From IMG/VR virus record IMGVR_UViG_3300009168_001063, positions 1 through 31,814 of that record: DNA of 31,814 bases. One strand, written 5' to 3'. The notes under the pieces were generated by a model, which made no database searches, had not been told where the DNA came from, and was given only the letters and a program-made list of their open reading frames with translations. This stretch comes from a virus. The translations under genes were made by a program, and so were the position numbers. This document shows, piece after piece, positions 30,976 to 31,814 of the stretch (the stretch's first letter is position 1; each line of letters opens with the position of its first letter).

Positions 30976-31814
30976 TCAATTGATAAAAAGTTTCTTTAGG
31001 TCTGGGGTTGACTCAACCAATTCGTTGAATGCCTGTCTACCTTTAATTTTCCCATTAGGAAGTAGAGGTGACACAATCATTGGCCCTTTCTGCTCCACCA
31101 AACCTTTTGTAAGAGCCAATTCTAAATAGTTTACCATTTCGTTTGCCTCTAATCCACCGGAGAAGGACAATCTTAATTCGCACTCCCTTTGTGGAGGTCC
31201 ATACTTATTCTTAACCGCTTTTACTTTGACAAGCTGGTGTGTAACCTTTTCTCCTGTCTTTTCAAACCCAGCTCGACTTACTGTAAGCCTAATAGAGGCG
31301 TGGTATCGTAAACTCATCCCACCCACAGTTTCATATTCTACATATGACCGCCCACCCGCCTGTTTCATGTGTGGTTTAATATGGTTAATACAAATCAGAG
31401 AACAAGGGGTGTGTCCTAATTTTATCTGTTTTGCATCCTTTGACCGTTTTCCATTAGAGTCCTGTGGGGGATACCAAAAACCATCTCTGATGGAGTTGAA
31501 AAAGTCAGTCAACAACTTTGCTCTCATCATGTTATCGTTCATGCCCAAATCGTCAAGAGTTTTATCCATAACCTGTTGGGGCTGCAAAACTGCAAGGCTA
31601 TCAATAACACTAACTTCTGAAGGGTTCTCAAGCGCCAAATTTGCCTTCACCAAATCAGACAGGTTTTCAAGCCCCCAAAACGGAACAGGAAAAGTTCTAT
31701 TTAAAGTCATTCCCATAGATGAACCCCATGCGGGAGTATAGGCATCTTCAACATCATAAATGTCTGCGGTCAAATCTGGATTTTGTTTTTGCATTGCACC
31801 ACAAATAAAATAGG
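30976..31814 (-). CDS. RecA-like recombinase, C-terminal part (5' end outside window)
   Basis: The frame is open to the window edge, with sequence YFICGAMQKQNPDL upstream of the internal Met at 31794, so the true start and Walker A lie outside. Visible RecA landmarks: ADIYDVEDAYTP (the acid segment after Walker A), VSVIDSLAVLQP (Walker B), LICINHIKPH, VGGMSLRYHASIRLTV, and KVKAVKNKYGPPQ followed by LSFSGGL. The glutamine of bacterial RecA in the NQ motif is a His here. It catalyses strand exchange in phage recombination. The protein ends KKLFIN before TGA at 30978-30976. The 71-residue gene follows seven bases later. Confidence 0.88.
   Translation of the reverse strand, partial: YFICGAMQKQNPDLTADIYDVEDAYTPAWGSSMGMTLNRTFPVPFWGLENLSDLVKANLALENPSEVSVIDSLAVLQPQQVMDKTLDDLGMNDNMMRAKLLTDFFNSIRDGFWYPPQDSNGKRSKDAKQIKLGHTPCSLICINHIKPHMKQAGGRSYVEYETVGGMSLRYHASIRLTVSRAGFEKTGEKVTHQLVKVKAVKNKYGPPQRECELRLSFSGGLEANEMVNYLELALTKGLVEQKGPMIVSPLLPNGKIKGRQAFNELVESTPDLKKLFIN

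Noticed and set aside
30976-31794. ATG 31794 as the true start of the RecA-like gene
   Set aside because: The frame stays open to the window edge with RecA-like residues, and the nucleotide-binding P-loop would be missing, so it is an internal Met.

Overview
The window reads as an interior piece of a large tailed bacteriophage (Caudoviricetes) genome. It is AT-rich (about 40% GC by eye) and densely packed, with most genes overlapping by 1-30 bases or separated by under 15. A gp25-like baseplate subunit next to a baseplate-J-like subunit points to a contractile-tail (myovirus-type) particle. The most specific host clue is a phage-borne leucine-rich-repeat protein with a signal peptide and a C-terminal type IX secretion (T9SS) sorting domain. 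T9SS is confined to Bacteroidota and relatives (FCB superphylum). Clear Shine-Dalgarno sites and sigma-70-like promoters (TTGACA-17-TATATT) are atypical of Bacteroidota proper, so a relative such as Fibrobacterota or a Chlorobi/Ignavibacteria-like host is my inference.

Layout. Positions 1-15106 are all on the + strand and encode virion tail parts: the end of a Ser/Cys-rich protein, a gp25-like baseplate protein, a GIY-YIG homing endonuclease, a baseplate-J-like protein, a repeat-containing fibre, two small unknown proteins, a 228-base gap with an inverted repeat, a 1094-residue FN3/DNRLRE baseplate or adhesin protein, and a cassette made of a 1289-residue LamG plus beta-rich protein flanked by two related small proteins. 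Ser/Cys tandem repeats recur in three of these genes. Positions 15103-31814 are all on the - strand and encode DNA replication, recombination and expression functions. In transcription order (right to left) these are RecA-like, a small Cys protein, a DnaX-like clamp loader, a PD-(D/E)XK-like nuclease, a zinc-ribbon protein, a small unknown, a DnaN-like clamp, a small Zn protein, a UDG-DNA polymerase A fusion, a metallophosphoesterase, IF-1, a dNMP kinase, SbcD/gp47, SbcC/gp46, two unknowns, a NusG-like factor, a sigma-region-4-like protein, the LRR-T9SS protein, an unknown, and a 5'-3' exonuclease. The two halves converge, and their stop codons share the palindrome CTAG at 15103-15106.

How it fits together. 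The - strand block is an almost complete phage replisome with recombination support (clamp loader, clamp, polymerase with built-in uracil scanning, flap nuclease, Rad50/Mre11-type pair, RecA). Three promoters with 17-base spacing divide it into transcription units starting at the clamp, the metallophosphoesterase and the LRR gene. IF-1, NusG-like and sigma-like proteins suggest the phage adjusts host translation and transcription.

Most worth a second look: the nuclease sharing a C-terminal domain with the clamp loader (about 60% identity), the phage IF-1 lacking conserved basic residues, the phage LRR protein tagged for T9SS, and a roughly five-fold excess of AACCTT/AAGGTT across the window.
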